From contig NMRA01000015.1 in NCBI GenBank assembly GCA_002633005.1, positions 132,054 through 196,053 of the forward strand: DNA of 64,000 bases, in the 5' to 3' direction. Numbering within the stretch: the first letter of the stretch is position 1; the number at the start of each line of letters is the position of its first letter. A model generated the notes under the pieces. It saw only the letters and a program-made list of their open reading frames with translations, did no database searches and was not told where the DNA came from. This document shows, one piece after another, positions 37,970 through 48,689 of the stretch. This DNA comes from Phoronis australis. Lineage: Eukaryota; Phoronida; Phoronidae. Both the position numbers and the translations under genes were made by a program.

Positions 37970-38894
37970 ACAATGAAAATCCCAAAACACACAAAAGTTC
38001 CAAAACATAGCAATCAGCAAAGCACAACTCAGTGTAACAGTGTCAACGACTCATGGGAAATAAGTGCATCGAGTGAAAGCGTTTCCGAACACTGAATGTG
38101 AATGGTTTCACGCAGTGAATCAAGCGATAGCCACTAGTATCACTGTCAATAATCATAAACCTACCATGCCCGCACCCAGCCTAAAATATAGGGGGGGCTC
38201 GAATTTTTCAGTATCGATGTTGACATTTTACTGAAAAAAAGGGACTAAAAAAAGGTGCTACTACGTTCAGACCTATGAATTGTGCATTCGCGCTGACTTC
38301 CTGTGAGCTTTTGTCTCGTTTTCTCGGACTTTTTCTTTCTCTGAGGCATACCTTTATGCCCACTTCGCCAATTGATGGGGGGCCCATTCGCGCCCCCCGA
38401 GCCCTCCCTTCTAGGGGCGCGCATGCCTACATTCCCCAGGGGCCTCTACAACTGAAGCAGCATCTAAAGATATGTGAATTCTTATCCCTAAAATTGATAT
38501 ACTACACAGGTTTTTAGAACAAAAGGAATTTATCTTTTCAAAACTTCAAGTAAACTTGAGTTTGAGCACAACTAATACAAGCTGAACAATCGTCGTGTTT
38601 TGACTGTCAATGACAATGGTTTCAACTTACGCGGTGCTATCTTGGAGTAAAAACCTACATAAGGTACACTGAAATATAAGGAGTGTTGCTGGGCTTAGGC
38701 ACTCCTAACTAGATCTCATATCATTTGAAACTGTGTGAAGCCATTCACATTCAATCTTCAGGAACGCCCTCACTCAATACACATGTTTCCCATGAGTCGT
38801 TGACACTGTTACACTGACTTGTGCTCGCTGTTGCTATAGCCAGTCCTGTTCTGGTATTTTTGTGAGTTTTTGAATTTTCTGTGTAATGTACCTG
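37970..38894. mobile_element. Foldback element with ~150 bp arms, containing a nested MITE
   Basis: Left arm (37970 to about 38115) starts CAGGTACAATAC and includes CAGTGTAACAGTGTCAACGA and CTCATGGGAAA. The right arm (about 38731-38894) is its inverse, ending GTAATGTACCTG, at roughly 80% identity. Between the arms lies the 261 bp MITE copy 2 (38165-38425), so that copy inserted later. Confidence 0.75.
38165..38425. mobile_element. MITE, copy 2 (inverted relative to 28044-28277), nested
   Basis: Ends CATGCCCGCACCCAG and GGGGCGCGCATG; the interior matches copy 1 in reverse orientation (GTTTTCTCG, TTTTTCTTTCTCTGAG, CCACTTCGCCAA, CGAATTTTT). Flanked by CCTAC on both sides (38160-38164 and 38426-38430), a likely 5 bp target-site duplication. 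Confidence 0.8.
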
Positions 38895-39200
38895 CAACCA
38901 TCCTGGTATCCATTCTCTGAATAAAGCTTCATGGTGGATGTTTTACTGCTGAAACGTGTCGCTACATTTTAGAAAATTTGTTGTCTTTGTTCAAATTTTA
39001 CTTGAATGTGTTCATCAGTGCGAGATCTTTTGGTAGAATGTATGACTTTATTGTTAGTACAATGGATTTATCGCGGTAAGTGATTTCCGCAGCTTTGAGA
39101 AGCTTTGTAACCTGAAGAGCGAAGAAAGCAAACTTGGAAACCAACTTTCTTTGGAACTGTCTCAACTTTAATGTTTATCTGAAGTTCATTTGTTTCCCTC

Positions 39201-39975
39201 TGCCTGGAGTTGGTCAATCATAGGGCCTATGTACATTCTATATACCCCTCTACCTATAGTTGGTCAATCATAGGGCCTATGTACATTCTAAATACCCCTT
39301 TACCTGGAGTTGGTCAATCATAGGGCCTATGTACATTCTATAGACCCCTCTACCTATAGTTGGTCAATCATAGGGCCTATGTACATTCTATATACCCCTC
39401 TACCCAGAGTTGGTCAATCATAGGGCCTATGTACATTCTATATACCCCTCTACCCAGAGTTGGTCAATCATAGGGCCTATGTACATTCTATATACCCCTC
39501 TACCCAGAGTTGGTCAATCATAGGGCCTATGTACATTCTATANNNNNNNNNNNNNNNNNNNNNNNNNNNNNNNNNNNNNNNNNNNNNNNNNNNNNNNNNN
39601 NNNNNNNNNNNNNNNNNNNNNNNNNNNNNNNNNNNNNNNNNNNNNNNNNNNNNNNNNNNNNNNNNNNNNNNNNNNNNNNNNNNNNNNNNNNNNNNNNNNN
39701 NNNNNNNNNNNNNNNNNNNNNNNNNNNNNNNNNNNNNNNNNNNNNNNNNNNNNNNNNNNNNNNNNNNNNNNNNNNNNNNNNNNNNNNNNNNNNNNNNNNN
39801 NNNNNNNNNNNNNNNNNNNNNNNNNNNNNNNNNNNNNGGAATTGGTCAATCATAGGGCCTATGTACATTCTATAGACCCCTCTACCCGGAATTGGTCAAT
39901 CATAGGGCCTATGTACATTCTATAGACCCCTCTACCTGGAATTGGTCAATCATAGGGCCTATGTACATTCTATAT
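39201..39975. repeat. 50 bp satellite array interrupted by the assembly gap
   Basis: Exact 50 bp periodicity: TGGTCAATCATAGGGCCTAT followed by GTACATTCTATATACCCCTC and a variable 10 bp (TACCCAGAGT, TACCTATAGT or TACCCGGAAT). Seven copies precede the gap and three follow. Variants cluster by side (AGTTGG on the left, AATTGG on the right). Confidence 0.95.
39543..39837. other. Assembly gap (295 N)
   Basis: Run of N inside the 50 bp satellite. Its size is not a multiple of 50 relative to the flanking copies, so the true array length is unknown. Confidence 0.98.
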
Positions 39976-40516
39976 TCAGTGACCTGTCCCACATTGTTAA
40001 TGTGTATTTATCATAATACTGCCCAAGCACTTTAAACAGCTCTGGCAGTGGCCGTCCAATGGGATTTTGCTAGACTTGTCTCTCTCTCTAAGTCTCTGGT
40101 TACTATAGCGGAGGTGCTTTACTCCCCCCATGCAGGCTCTTAGGGCATCAAAGGGATTCTGGCCACAAGGTATGCTCCAGCCAAGCAGCAAGTCAAGCCT
40201 GTTCATAAAGACTTGACCAAGTTAATTGAGAATGTAAAGTAGTGGCCCTAAGATATCAAGCTTACTGCATTGGAAACACAAATGATGGGATTGGTTACAA
40301 GCTGTCTGCTGGTGATCAGTGAGGGTGTAATTTGTAAATACAAGTCATGTAACTATTTGAAAATCACATAAAGGCAATTAGGCACCAGGCATGGACCCTC
40401 TGGAGTTGGCAGGCCACCAAATCTGGAGGGTCAGAAAACCACAAGTCATTCCACTTGATTACTCTTTATTTTACTTTAATCAGACAGTGTTAGAGTTGGC
40501 TGAAGAATTCATTAGT
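39976..40516. other. Unannotated stretch
   Basis: Nothing recognised. Confidence 0.4.
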
Positions 40517-40520
40517 TTAA

Positions 40521-41041
40521 AGGCCCTTTCATACCAATGTGGATGTCTTGATGTTTTGGGGAGTGGCTGTCAGTATAAACAATTAACGTTGGTCCTGGAT
40601 CTAAGGTTATAACAGCGCCAATTAACATCGCAGTAAACTGGTGGATTTAACATCTATGCATCGATGCTGCAGTGCAGTATGGTCAACTACGGTCCCACTG
40701 AAGTTCTCACCAGGAGCCACTGTCATCGTCAACAATTAAAGGGCAGTGTCATCACTAATAGTTGCTTATATTTTGCTTGAATAATCACCAATCTCCTTCA
40801 AATTAGAAATGTTTTATGTCAATTAGCACATGAATGCTCCTAATTTGTCACATTAAAAAATCTTAGCGTGCCCACAATGCATCAGCGCTACCGTGTTATT
40901 ACTTCGATAAAAACAGCGTGACCTACTATTTGCTTCAATGTCCGTTAACTAATGAAGCCGGTATGAATGGTTCAGTTAACTCCGAAGTTTACATCAATGC
41001 TCCACTCAGACCAGAGTTAAGTCAGTAAGAATGAAAGGGCC
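40521..41041 (+). mobile_element. MITE with TTAA flanks, copy 1 (piggyBac-like)
   Basis: AGGCCCTTTCATACC at the left and GAATGAAAGGGCC at the right are inverted, with TTAA immediately outside on both sides (40517-40520 and 41042-41045), the target preferred by piggyBac elements. About 520 bp, no ORF. It matches 51195-51670 in reverse orientation over its whole length (shared CATCGATGCTGC, CAACAATTAAAGGG, GTTGCTTATATTTTG, ACTTCGAT). Confidence 0.78.
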
Positions 41042-41045
41042 TTAA

Positions 41046-43324
41046 GACAAATGACGTCAAATAAAAATTGATAGTAATAAGTAAAAAGTTCACGACTTCT
41101 GCAGCTGTCGAAGTCATCACGGTTGTCAACATTACATTAATCATTACACTTTAAATGGTTTCTTTTAACTTCTATGAGACTTTGCTTTTTGTCTTAGTAA
41201 AATGCAGTCAAAAATGTTTAAACAAATGAATATATATAATTACTGCAATACTTGAACTTTCCTCTGATAATTTTACAAGACAAAGGAACTCCTATTAAAA
41301 TGGGCAATAGTTCACCCAGGTGCAGATTTCAGCTCGTCGCGGTCTGTTTAAAGTCGGACATCATGCACTGCCTTGAACTGAGTCACTTATCGGACATTTG
41401 TGCAACTAAACATTTTGGCAACCTCAACTTTGAATTTGCCACCTCAGATTTTGCCAAGCTTGTAAGAAGTAACTTCAGTGTTTTCTTGATGTCCGAAGTT
41501 GACATATGCAATGAATGACTGAATGAAGTTTAGTATGAGCTCAATAATACGTTGGGACAAACAGACAGGAAATTTAATGTGCTGAACGTGGTCTTAAATA
41601 AAAAAGTTAGTAAGATAGAATCTTAACAATTTCAAACAAAAATAATTGCCAAAACTGCACTTTTTCATTTTTCAAGGTGTTCTCAACCGTTGTTGTAAAT
41701 GGCCACATTATCTGTTGTTACCTATGGTACAGAACTTAGATATGGTATATCATTTATGAAAAAACGAGAAAATAAAATATCATCTGTCCAAAGTATTGTG
41801 TTTTACGTTGGCGAGACATAACTCTATCAAATATCACCAGACCACCGAATTGCATCTTGGATTGGTGAGACGTAACTCTGTCAAATATCAACTGTCCACC
41901 GTATTGTGTCTTCATTTGAGACGTAACACAAGTGGGTCAATTACCGGGCTCCTTCGTTATCCTCTAAATAGTCAGGTCCACACAAGCGAGTCAATTACTG
42001 TGTAATCTGTCTGATTTAGGGCATACTATGGATGATAAGTGAGATTTACCCTTTTTTTTGAAAAGTACGTAGCACCACATTAAATGCATTTCTATATTCA
42101 AGTATCACAGTTAACTTCAAAAAAAAGTTTTGAAAAATTATGGGCATTCATAATGATGTTAAAAACACTTATATAGTCAAAAAAGTCATTTTTTGCAATA
42201 TTTTTGTTCGAAATTGCATGCTATTTTAAAACATATACAAAAGGAGTCAGAAAATTATTGAGTACATGCCTACAGTAAGCAAGTATAATAAATTCTTTCT
42301 CATCGAAAAACAAAGACTGACTATTAAGTACTAAAGCCTGTAGAATGATGCACCATAATAAGCGCAATCAAATACATATAAATACAAAATTCATTTTCTA
42401 CTGCCCGGAAGGAGAGGAGCATTCAGATTCATAAGAATTCTGAACATCACTCTTTCAATGGAAGACATGATGCTATATTTGAAACACTACACAAACACAA
42501 CAAGCATTGGCACAAATATCTTGACATTAATACACACTCCTTTGTACTCAAACATCAGGTAGGATATTGTGGAGCACCGAGTCAATTTGTTTTTCTGGAT
42601 TTGTCTTATTTCGTCTTATAATGACAAACAGACCTTTAAATAACTACAGTATGACACTGTTGCTCTAATACTGAGAGTAACTTAATGAACAATTGGGCAC
42701 AGGCGTTTAAAGTAACGCATGCAGACCAGGGGCAAGTTATATCCAAGATAAAAAAAAAAGACGGGCATAACTTCCATTTTAATGTGAACACATTTCAATG
42801 GTGTGGTTCATGATGGTGGTTGTAGAGTCTGAATATCAAAAGTTATCAACTTTGCATCAGTGGCAATGTTTTTGCCCTTCTAAAATGCAAATATCGCATT
42901 TCCATTAACCATTCTACCAACGGACTTTCAGCTTTTTCAAAATGGGCCTCAGGAACCTGCTACATGAAATGCTTCTGCGGTCTTCAGTTAAATAGTTTGC
43001 AACAGGCCAACAACTGTCATGTGATACATGATCGCGTAAAACCTGACATTTTGTTATCCTGTGAATAACTTCCATGAAGGGGACCCCAGAATTGAGCATC
43101 ATACTCTCGCAGGAAAGAGTTATGTTTGAATTTTACTCGATCACCAACATTATCTGGTTATCTGTTATTTCAACACATCTATTAAATGTTACCCCAAATC
43201 ACTGACAACTGCTTTTACTTGTGATGTCAGATCAAATGTTTGGTCGTCTGATGACAGAACTGCAACAGCAGACATGATCCATGGCTATATGCTCTTGAGA
43301 ATACGGAACCATTACAATCGCACC
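41046..43324. other. Region downstream of ZUP1 (3' UTR side)
   Basis: Holds a diverged ~53 bp tandem repeat (41779-41930, GAGACGTAACTCTGTCAAATA type, about 2.7 copies) and otherwise AT-rich sequence. The ZUP1 3' UTR should lie at its right end. Confidence 0.45.
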
Positions 43325-43578
43325 TCATGAAATCCTCTCCGATTTAAGCACCTTGGCTTCATTGTACTCCTCATCCGTCAGTATTCCATTCACCATGACG
43401 ATCTGGTACTGCTTGGCCTTGAGACCGTACGAAGTACGCCTGAGTGTGCGCATCAAATTGCTGTCAATTGTGCCATGGAACAGCACCATCTGTTTCCTGC
43501 TACAGCTAGGGTCAAAGATCAACAGCTTGGTGGCGCCACCTGTGAGCTCTTCCAGTCCCACAATGGTACGGCTATGGC
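43325..43578 (-). CDS. ZUP1: ZUP1 visible exon 7: catalytic His/Asp and C-terminus
   Basis: 254 nt coding part, acceptor CTTCACCACAG before 43578, stop TGA at 43327-43325. It encodes GHSRTIVGLEELTGGATKLL, IFDPSCSRKQM and AKQYQIVMVNGILTDEEYNE up to SERIS. The His of HSRT (696) and the Asp of FDPS (717) complete the C78 triad with Cys571. It ends like vertebrate ZUP1 shortly after the QYQI(L/V) strand. No AATAAA lies close downstream; an ATTAAA on the minus strand at about 42783-42778 is a distant candidate polyadenylation signal. Confidence 0.92.
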
Positions 43579-44045
43579 CTGTGGTGAAGGAAAATACCTT
43601 GAATTTAGTAAACGTGTCACAACAAATTGTGATTTTATTTTAATTATTTTTCTGAGATTCCTGGGATGTAATGTTCATTTTCCATCAGATATTTTTTTCT
43701 CCAAAAAAGTAAACTTTTTGATAATGATTGTTGCTACTCATAGCCAAATACATAACTTGCAAAATGGAGGGTTTTATTGATGAAATTTTCCACGAGTTTT
43801 TCACATGAAAATTGATGTCATCATTTCTTAAATTTCCATGATGAGTGGCAAGAATGCAAAAGACTGCACCACAAAGAGATTCGCATTACAGTGAAATAAC
43901 ACACTGTCAAGTTTTGAGCATTGTTTTAAACACAATAACCACACACAAGAATGAATATCCAGTAATGCCAAAAATTATAGGACAAAATTACCCGGAATTC
44001 CCAGTCAAGACGGCTGAGTGCAAGCAGAATTCTCTGTACTGTAGC

Positions 44046-44450
44046 ACGTTTTGACTTGTACTGAAGCATGGTTTTGACTTGTACTGAAGCATGGTTTTGA
44101 CTTGTACTGAAGCATGTTTGACTTGTACTGAAGCATGTTTGACTTGAACTGAAGCATGTTTTGACTTGTACTAAAGCACATTTTGACTTATACTGAAGCA
44201 TGTTTGACTTGTACTGAAGCACGTTTTGACTTGTACTGAAGCATGTTTTGACTTGTACTGAAGCATGTTTTGACTTATACTGAAGCATGTTTGACTTGTA
44301 CTGAAGCATGTTTTGACTTGTACTGAAGCACATTTTGACTTATACTGAAGCATGTTTTGACCTGTACTGAAGCATTGTTTTGACTTGTACTGAAGCATGT
44401 TTTGACTTGTACTGAAGCATGTTTTGATTTATACTGAAGCATGTTTTCAG
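44046..44450. repeat. 22-23 bp minisatellite in the last ZUP1 intron
   Basis: About 18 copies of GACTTGTACTGAAGCATG plus TTT(T). Variants with CACA, CACG or TTATAC are interspersed. Long open frames on the minus strand here are artefacts of the repeat. Confidence 0.92.
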
Positions 44451-45179
44451 GGAAAAAATTGGTCAGTGTATCTGTTCATTAAAATGAGGTGTAGACACAG
44501 AAGAAACGAGCAAAGGTGTGTTCATGGCAACTAAACTGAACTGAGTTGTAACTTTTTAACAGTAAGTAAACACTACTGTTCACATTGAGACATAACTGTT
44601 TTACAACTGTGCTACAATCCACAATGAGTTATTATGACTGCAAACTAAAGCACATTCCAAGAGTTTAAAACAGTGCTGCAATTATAACTTCTGCAATCAA
44701 TCTTAATTTGTTCACACCGAGAGATACAATGTTTAAGTGTTTTGGTGTGAACACAGTTAATGCCACTTAACAAGTACTATGCACAGTTAATAGGCAACAG
44801 TAATTAATACTTAACTTATCATAAATAGTGATTTGCATTCATTTGGTACTAAAATAAAACTAAAACACCAGCTTTCCCCCTTTTTTCTACAATGCACCTT
44901 ACACACAAATCAAGTGGAGTTTATCAATAGTTCTTATGAGGCTAGTTTTTCTGTTGTAAATTTGATTTCTTCTATTTTGAAATCAGTGGATTTGACTTGT
45001 AAGTACGTACCACTGTATGTGCCTTTAATACTAATGATATTTATTTAACTTTATACAACTCGTTCATTTTTCATGAAAATATTATGCAGCAAATGAAACA
45101 TACAACAACCCACTTCAAGACCTAGAAAAAGTAGTTGTGCGAGGAGCAATTTGAAAATTGTCAGCGTCTGACAACAAAC

Positions 45180-45307
45180 CTTGATGCTGTAGGTATAAAG
45201 GAGGTTTGAAGGCATCTGTCTTCTTGAAGTAGTTCCTCACCCACTCAAACAGTTTGGGGTGAGCACCATTTGGGTCGGACGGATGGTGAAAGTCTATAAG
45301 CTGGGCT
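45180..45307 (-). CDS. ZUP1: ZUP1 visible exon 6: C78 domain, substrate-side segment
   Basis: 128 nt exon, acceptor GTATTTCAG before 45307, donor CAAG|GTTTGT at 45180/45179, phase 2 to phase 1. It encodes AQLIDFHHPSDPNGAHPKL, FEWVRNYFKKTDAF and KPPLYLQHQ. The DFH...THPRLFEW and YLQHQG blocks are hallmarks of ZUP1. Splicing to the next exon restores QGHSRT with the catalytic His. The donor (GTTTGT) is weaker than the other donors of this gene. Confidence 0.9.
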
Positions 45308-45339
45308 CTGAAATACACGGTTATGCAATAATCAAACAT

Positions 45340-45700
45340 AACATAACCCACATATCATTGTCGGATCTACGGTGTCACGGTGGGGTACATCTTCCCTAAT
45401 ACCATGACCCACATATAATTGAATGATTAAGGATGTCACGGTGAGACAGGTCTTCCTCAATAAAATGACTCACATATCATCGCCTGATCTAGGATGTCGC
45501 GGTGGGGTGGGTTTTCCCCCATAACATGACCCATATATCATAGTCAAATCTACTACATTGTGGTGGGGTGGGTCTTCCTAAATAACATGACTCACATATC
45601 ATTAGCCGATTTAGGATGTCGCGGTGAGATAGGTCTTCCTCAATAATATGACCCACATATTATTGGCTGTTCTAGGATGTCGGGCTGGGGTGGGTGACCC
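45340..45700. repeat. ~60 bp minisatellite in the ZUP1 intron before exon 6
   Basis: About six copies of a 60-62 bp unit containing ACATGACCCACATATCAT, GATCTAGGATGTCGCGGTG and GGGTCTTCC, starting about 35 bp upstream (in gene direction) of the exon 6 acceptor. Confidence 0.88.
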
Positions 45701-46681
45701 AACTAGAATTTCCAAAAACCCTCAAACGATATACTGTCACCTTCTTTGGTCATGACAGAATAAGTACTCAGAGTCATCTAGGCCCCCTGCTGCCTTTGCA
45801 TAATGTATAATACATACAAGTAGTGAAGGTCTAGCTACATCTCATACTTTGGCAGGAGACATGTAGCACATATTCAATATGTATTAAGATACAGTAGAGA
45901 TATGCAACAATTAAACTTATAGCCAAAATATTTGTGTAGTCATATCATCTAAAAAGAACTGTTTTTTTTTCAAACTTACTTTTGCTATAATTAAATTGTA
46001 TTTAAACAGTTAATGAATTCAACATAAGAGAAAAAAACATTTTCTTTAATTTGTTATAATCAATTAAAACTATTTCCTTCAATAGGGCCGCCCCGGATTA
46101 CACAGCGATAGAACTGTCGTTCGTCCCAGAGATAAGAAAGAGCGTGACCTAGCTTTGGAAGTGAGGCACATTGATGTCGCGTCGGTGTTGCAACCCACAG
46201 CACAGCAGTAATACTTTCGGTGGCATTGGAAGAACGAATGAATAGAGTAATGCAACCAAGAAAAACTTGTAAAGAATCAGACAAGAACAAATAACATGTG
46301 AAACTCCAGTGACACGAAAGCGAGGCAGGAAATGTTCCTGACTGATGTTTACGGCATTGTGGGTAAATACAGCGATATTCGAGTGTCGCTTTGTAATCTG
46401 AGAAAGCCCCATTGAACTACATCACCGAAATTTTTTGATTTTTTTACTAAATGAAACCCAATGAATATTTATAATACAGAGGCAATAAGTTGAAGACAAG
46501 AAGTTTTTACAATTTTCAGAGATAGTGAATAATCAGACACATTGTTTTTTCAACAATAATGGCTCTTGTTATTAAGTATAACTGAATTGAAACCTGCAAT
46601 ATAATTTCATGTAAAATTAGTGTTTTCACTTATATTATAAAATTTCCCACTGGTTTTTACCTTTTGCCCCATGCCAGGTGG
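45701..46681. other. ZUP1 intron sequence
   Basis: Nothing recognised. Confidence 0.4.
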
Positions 46682-46753
46682 TGCGGTGTGGCTTAGTGGG
46701 ATAAGTGTATGCTTCCTATACCCAAGGTCAGGGGTTCGAGCCCCAGTGGGGCA
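46682..46753 (+). repeat. tRNA-derived SINE-like sequence
   Basis: A-box-like TGGCTTAGTGG and B-box GGTTCGAGCCC at tRNA spacing. The acceptor arms (TGCGGTG and TGGGGCA) pair poorly and the T stem has two mismatches, so a functional tRNA is unlikely. Confidence 0.5.
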
Positions 46754-46999
46754 CAATACTAGACACTTGAGTCAGGTCTCTAACTCCTCAGCTCCGTTTT
46801 AACTCTATGTTTACAAAGTATAAAAATAGTTCCAGGTAATCAGTGCAATGAACCCACCTGAGCAGCTTGCAATTATTATTTATATCACTTTCCACGATTT
46901 TTTCATGCAGCTGTTGAACTATTTAGTTTTCCTATGTCCAGGTTTTCCGTGAGGACTTGGAACTGTGTAAAAGAGTTTGCTTGCAAAGGAGACACTCAC

Positions 47000-47168
47000 T
47001 TGACCTTCAGTGAACACAATATAGCCATGATCTCTGTAGCACCGATCCACTTATTAGTGTTCTTGACCCTGCCGCCCAGCTGGTCGCATCCCTCTTGATC
47101 AAAGCCCTTGTTCCAGGCTGTCTCCAACAGCTGCTGAATTTTGGTTATAGATGGAATCAAAGGACGCC
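47000..47168 (-). CDS. ZUP1: ZUP1 visible exon 5: central C78 domain
   Basis: 169 nt exon, acceptor TTGCCTTCTTCAG before 47168, donor CAA|GTGAGT at 47000/46999, phase 1 to phase 2. It encodes GRPLIPSITKIQQLLETAW, then NKGFDQEGCDQLGGRVKNT and NKWIGATEIMAILCSLKV, closely parallel to vertebrate ZUP1 (GMLIPCIPKIQ... and TKAWIGACEV...LRVK). The first ~11 codons and the acceptor belong to a roughly 60 bp sequence that is tandemly repeated upstream in the intron (47210-48480). Confidence 0.92.
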
Positions 47169-47209
47169 CTGAAGAAGGCAAATAATATAACAATTGTCAA
47201 AAGATTTTG

Positions 47210-48480
47210 AGGATTGATGGCTTAAGTTAAAAAGGCAAATACACAAAAATTCAAAAGATCTTGCAGACAGGTAAAATATGTGGATGGCCTGAGAAAGACA
47301 AAGAGAAATGGTCAAAAGGTCTTACAGGTGAATGAAATCAGTAGACAGTCACAGGAAGACAAATGGATAAGTTGTCGAAAGGAACCAATGAACTTCTTGC
47401 AGAAAGCAAACAGCAAAAGGCCTTGGAGATACATAGAATCACTGGTACACCTGAAGAAAGCTGAGTCAAAGGTTGTGCAGGTGGGTGGAAATAGTTGGTA
47501 ACTTCAGAAAATGAAAACAGGGAAGTGCTCAAAATGTCTTGGAGATGGATCGTATTACCAGACGTCTTTAGGACAACAGAAAAATGGACAAAAGGTCTTA
47601 CAGATAGGTGGAATCAAAAAATGGACAAAAGATCTTACAGATAGGTGGAATCAAAGGATGACTTAAGTAAGTCAAATGGAGGGTGCAAAAATGGTTTTGG
47701 AGATATATAAACTCAGGGGACAGGCTGATGATGATAAGTAAAGAAGTGCCCAGAATGTCTTGGAGATAGATGGAATCAGCAGACAGCCTGAGGAACAAGG
47801 ACCAACATACGATAGTCCATAGGTTTTGGAGATAAATAAAATTATTGGTTGGCCCAAGGAAGGCAAATGGTGATTCAGAAGTGCTAAAAGGGTCTTGGAA
47901 ATTGGTGACATCATTGAGGCTTGAGAAAGGCAAACAGAGAAGGGTTCAGAGGCTCTTCGATATAATGGAATTGATGGAGTAAACGGTCTCAGAAAGGTGA
48001 TTAGAGAATGGTCAAAAAGGTCTTGGAGACACTGAATCAGAGAATTTCCTGATGAAAGCAAACAGGAAAATGATCAAAAGGTGGAAAGTTAAATAGAAAG
48101 GTGTGGCTAAAAAGTTCTTGGAAACAGATGGAAATAGTAAATAGTCTGAGGATGGCTAATAAGAAAATGATCAAAAGGATGTGAAGATAGGAATCGGTAG
48201 ACTTCTTCAGGAAAGCAACTGAGAAGTGGTCAAAAATGACTGGTGGAATACATGGTAGGACTGAGGAAAGCAAAAATACAGAAATCAGGTAAAAAGCGAC
48301 TTTCAGATAGGTGGAATCAGCAGATGGCTCGAAGAGGACAGATGCAAAAATGGCAAAAAAGTATCAGGGATGAATTTAATTAATAGATGCCCTGAAAAAG
48401 GCAAACACAGAAATGGTCTAAGTAATAGGAAATACAAAGAACTGTCAAAAAGTCTGGATGTTTGATGGAATCCATACAGA
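47210..48480 (-). repeat. ~60 bp array derived from the ZUP1 exon 5 splice acceptor
   Basis: About 18 diverged units, each with a (A/G)GATGGAATCA block, a GCCTGA(G/A)GAA(A)GGCAAA block and GGTCAAAAGGTCTTGGAGAT. The unit at the exon itself (47130-47190) contains the true acceptor and the codons for RPLIPSITKI. Read on the minus strand, several units keep a pyrimidine tract and AG, for example TCTTTCTCAG (near 47290), GCTTTCTTCAG (47455), GTTCCTCAG (47780), CATCCTCAG (48150), CTTTCCTCAG (48260) and CCTTTTTCAG (48395). Some still encode LIPSISKT. Confidence 0.85.
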
Positions 48481-48689
48481 GCCAGTGCAAGGCAAACAGA
48501 ACTGCGAAGATAGCTGTGGTTTCAAGAAAGGATTTGACTACACCAGTAATTATTACTAACCATCATGTTAAGAAACACCAATATGACCACAGCTTCCGTT
48601 TCTTAGCAAATTTTTTCAAAACAAATAAACAAGATCAACACTGGGGCATTGACATGCACCCACCGGGCATCGCAAACCATATGTTTCTA

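Noticed and set aside
39460-39875. Open frames of more than 100 codons
   Set aside because: They run through the N gap and the satellite.
39201-39975. CRISPR-like array (also the 27, 34 and 25 bp arrays)
   Set aside because: Units are head-to-tail with no unique spacers and the genome is eukaryotic; these are satellites.
43353-43780. Plus-strand open frames over ZUP1 exon 7
   Set aside because: Antisense to the conserved catalytic exon; no domain similarity.
43926-44398. 135- and 75-codon open frames rich in KSKHASVQV repeats
   Set aside because: Produced by the 22-23 bp minisatellite lacking stops; not a protein gene.
46682-46753. Functional tRNA gene
   Set aside because: Boxes are present, but acceptor and T stems do not pair adequately.
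47598-48273. Three overlapping minus-strand frames (78-129 codons) with LIPSISKT-like phrases, as a separate gene
   Set aside because: They are translations of the exon-5-derived tandem array; no start, domain or splice structure of their own.
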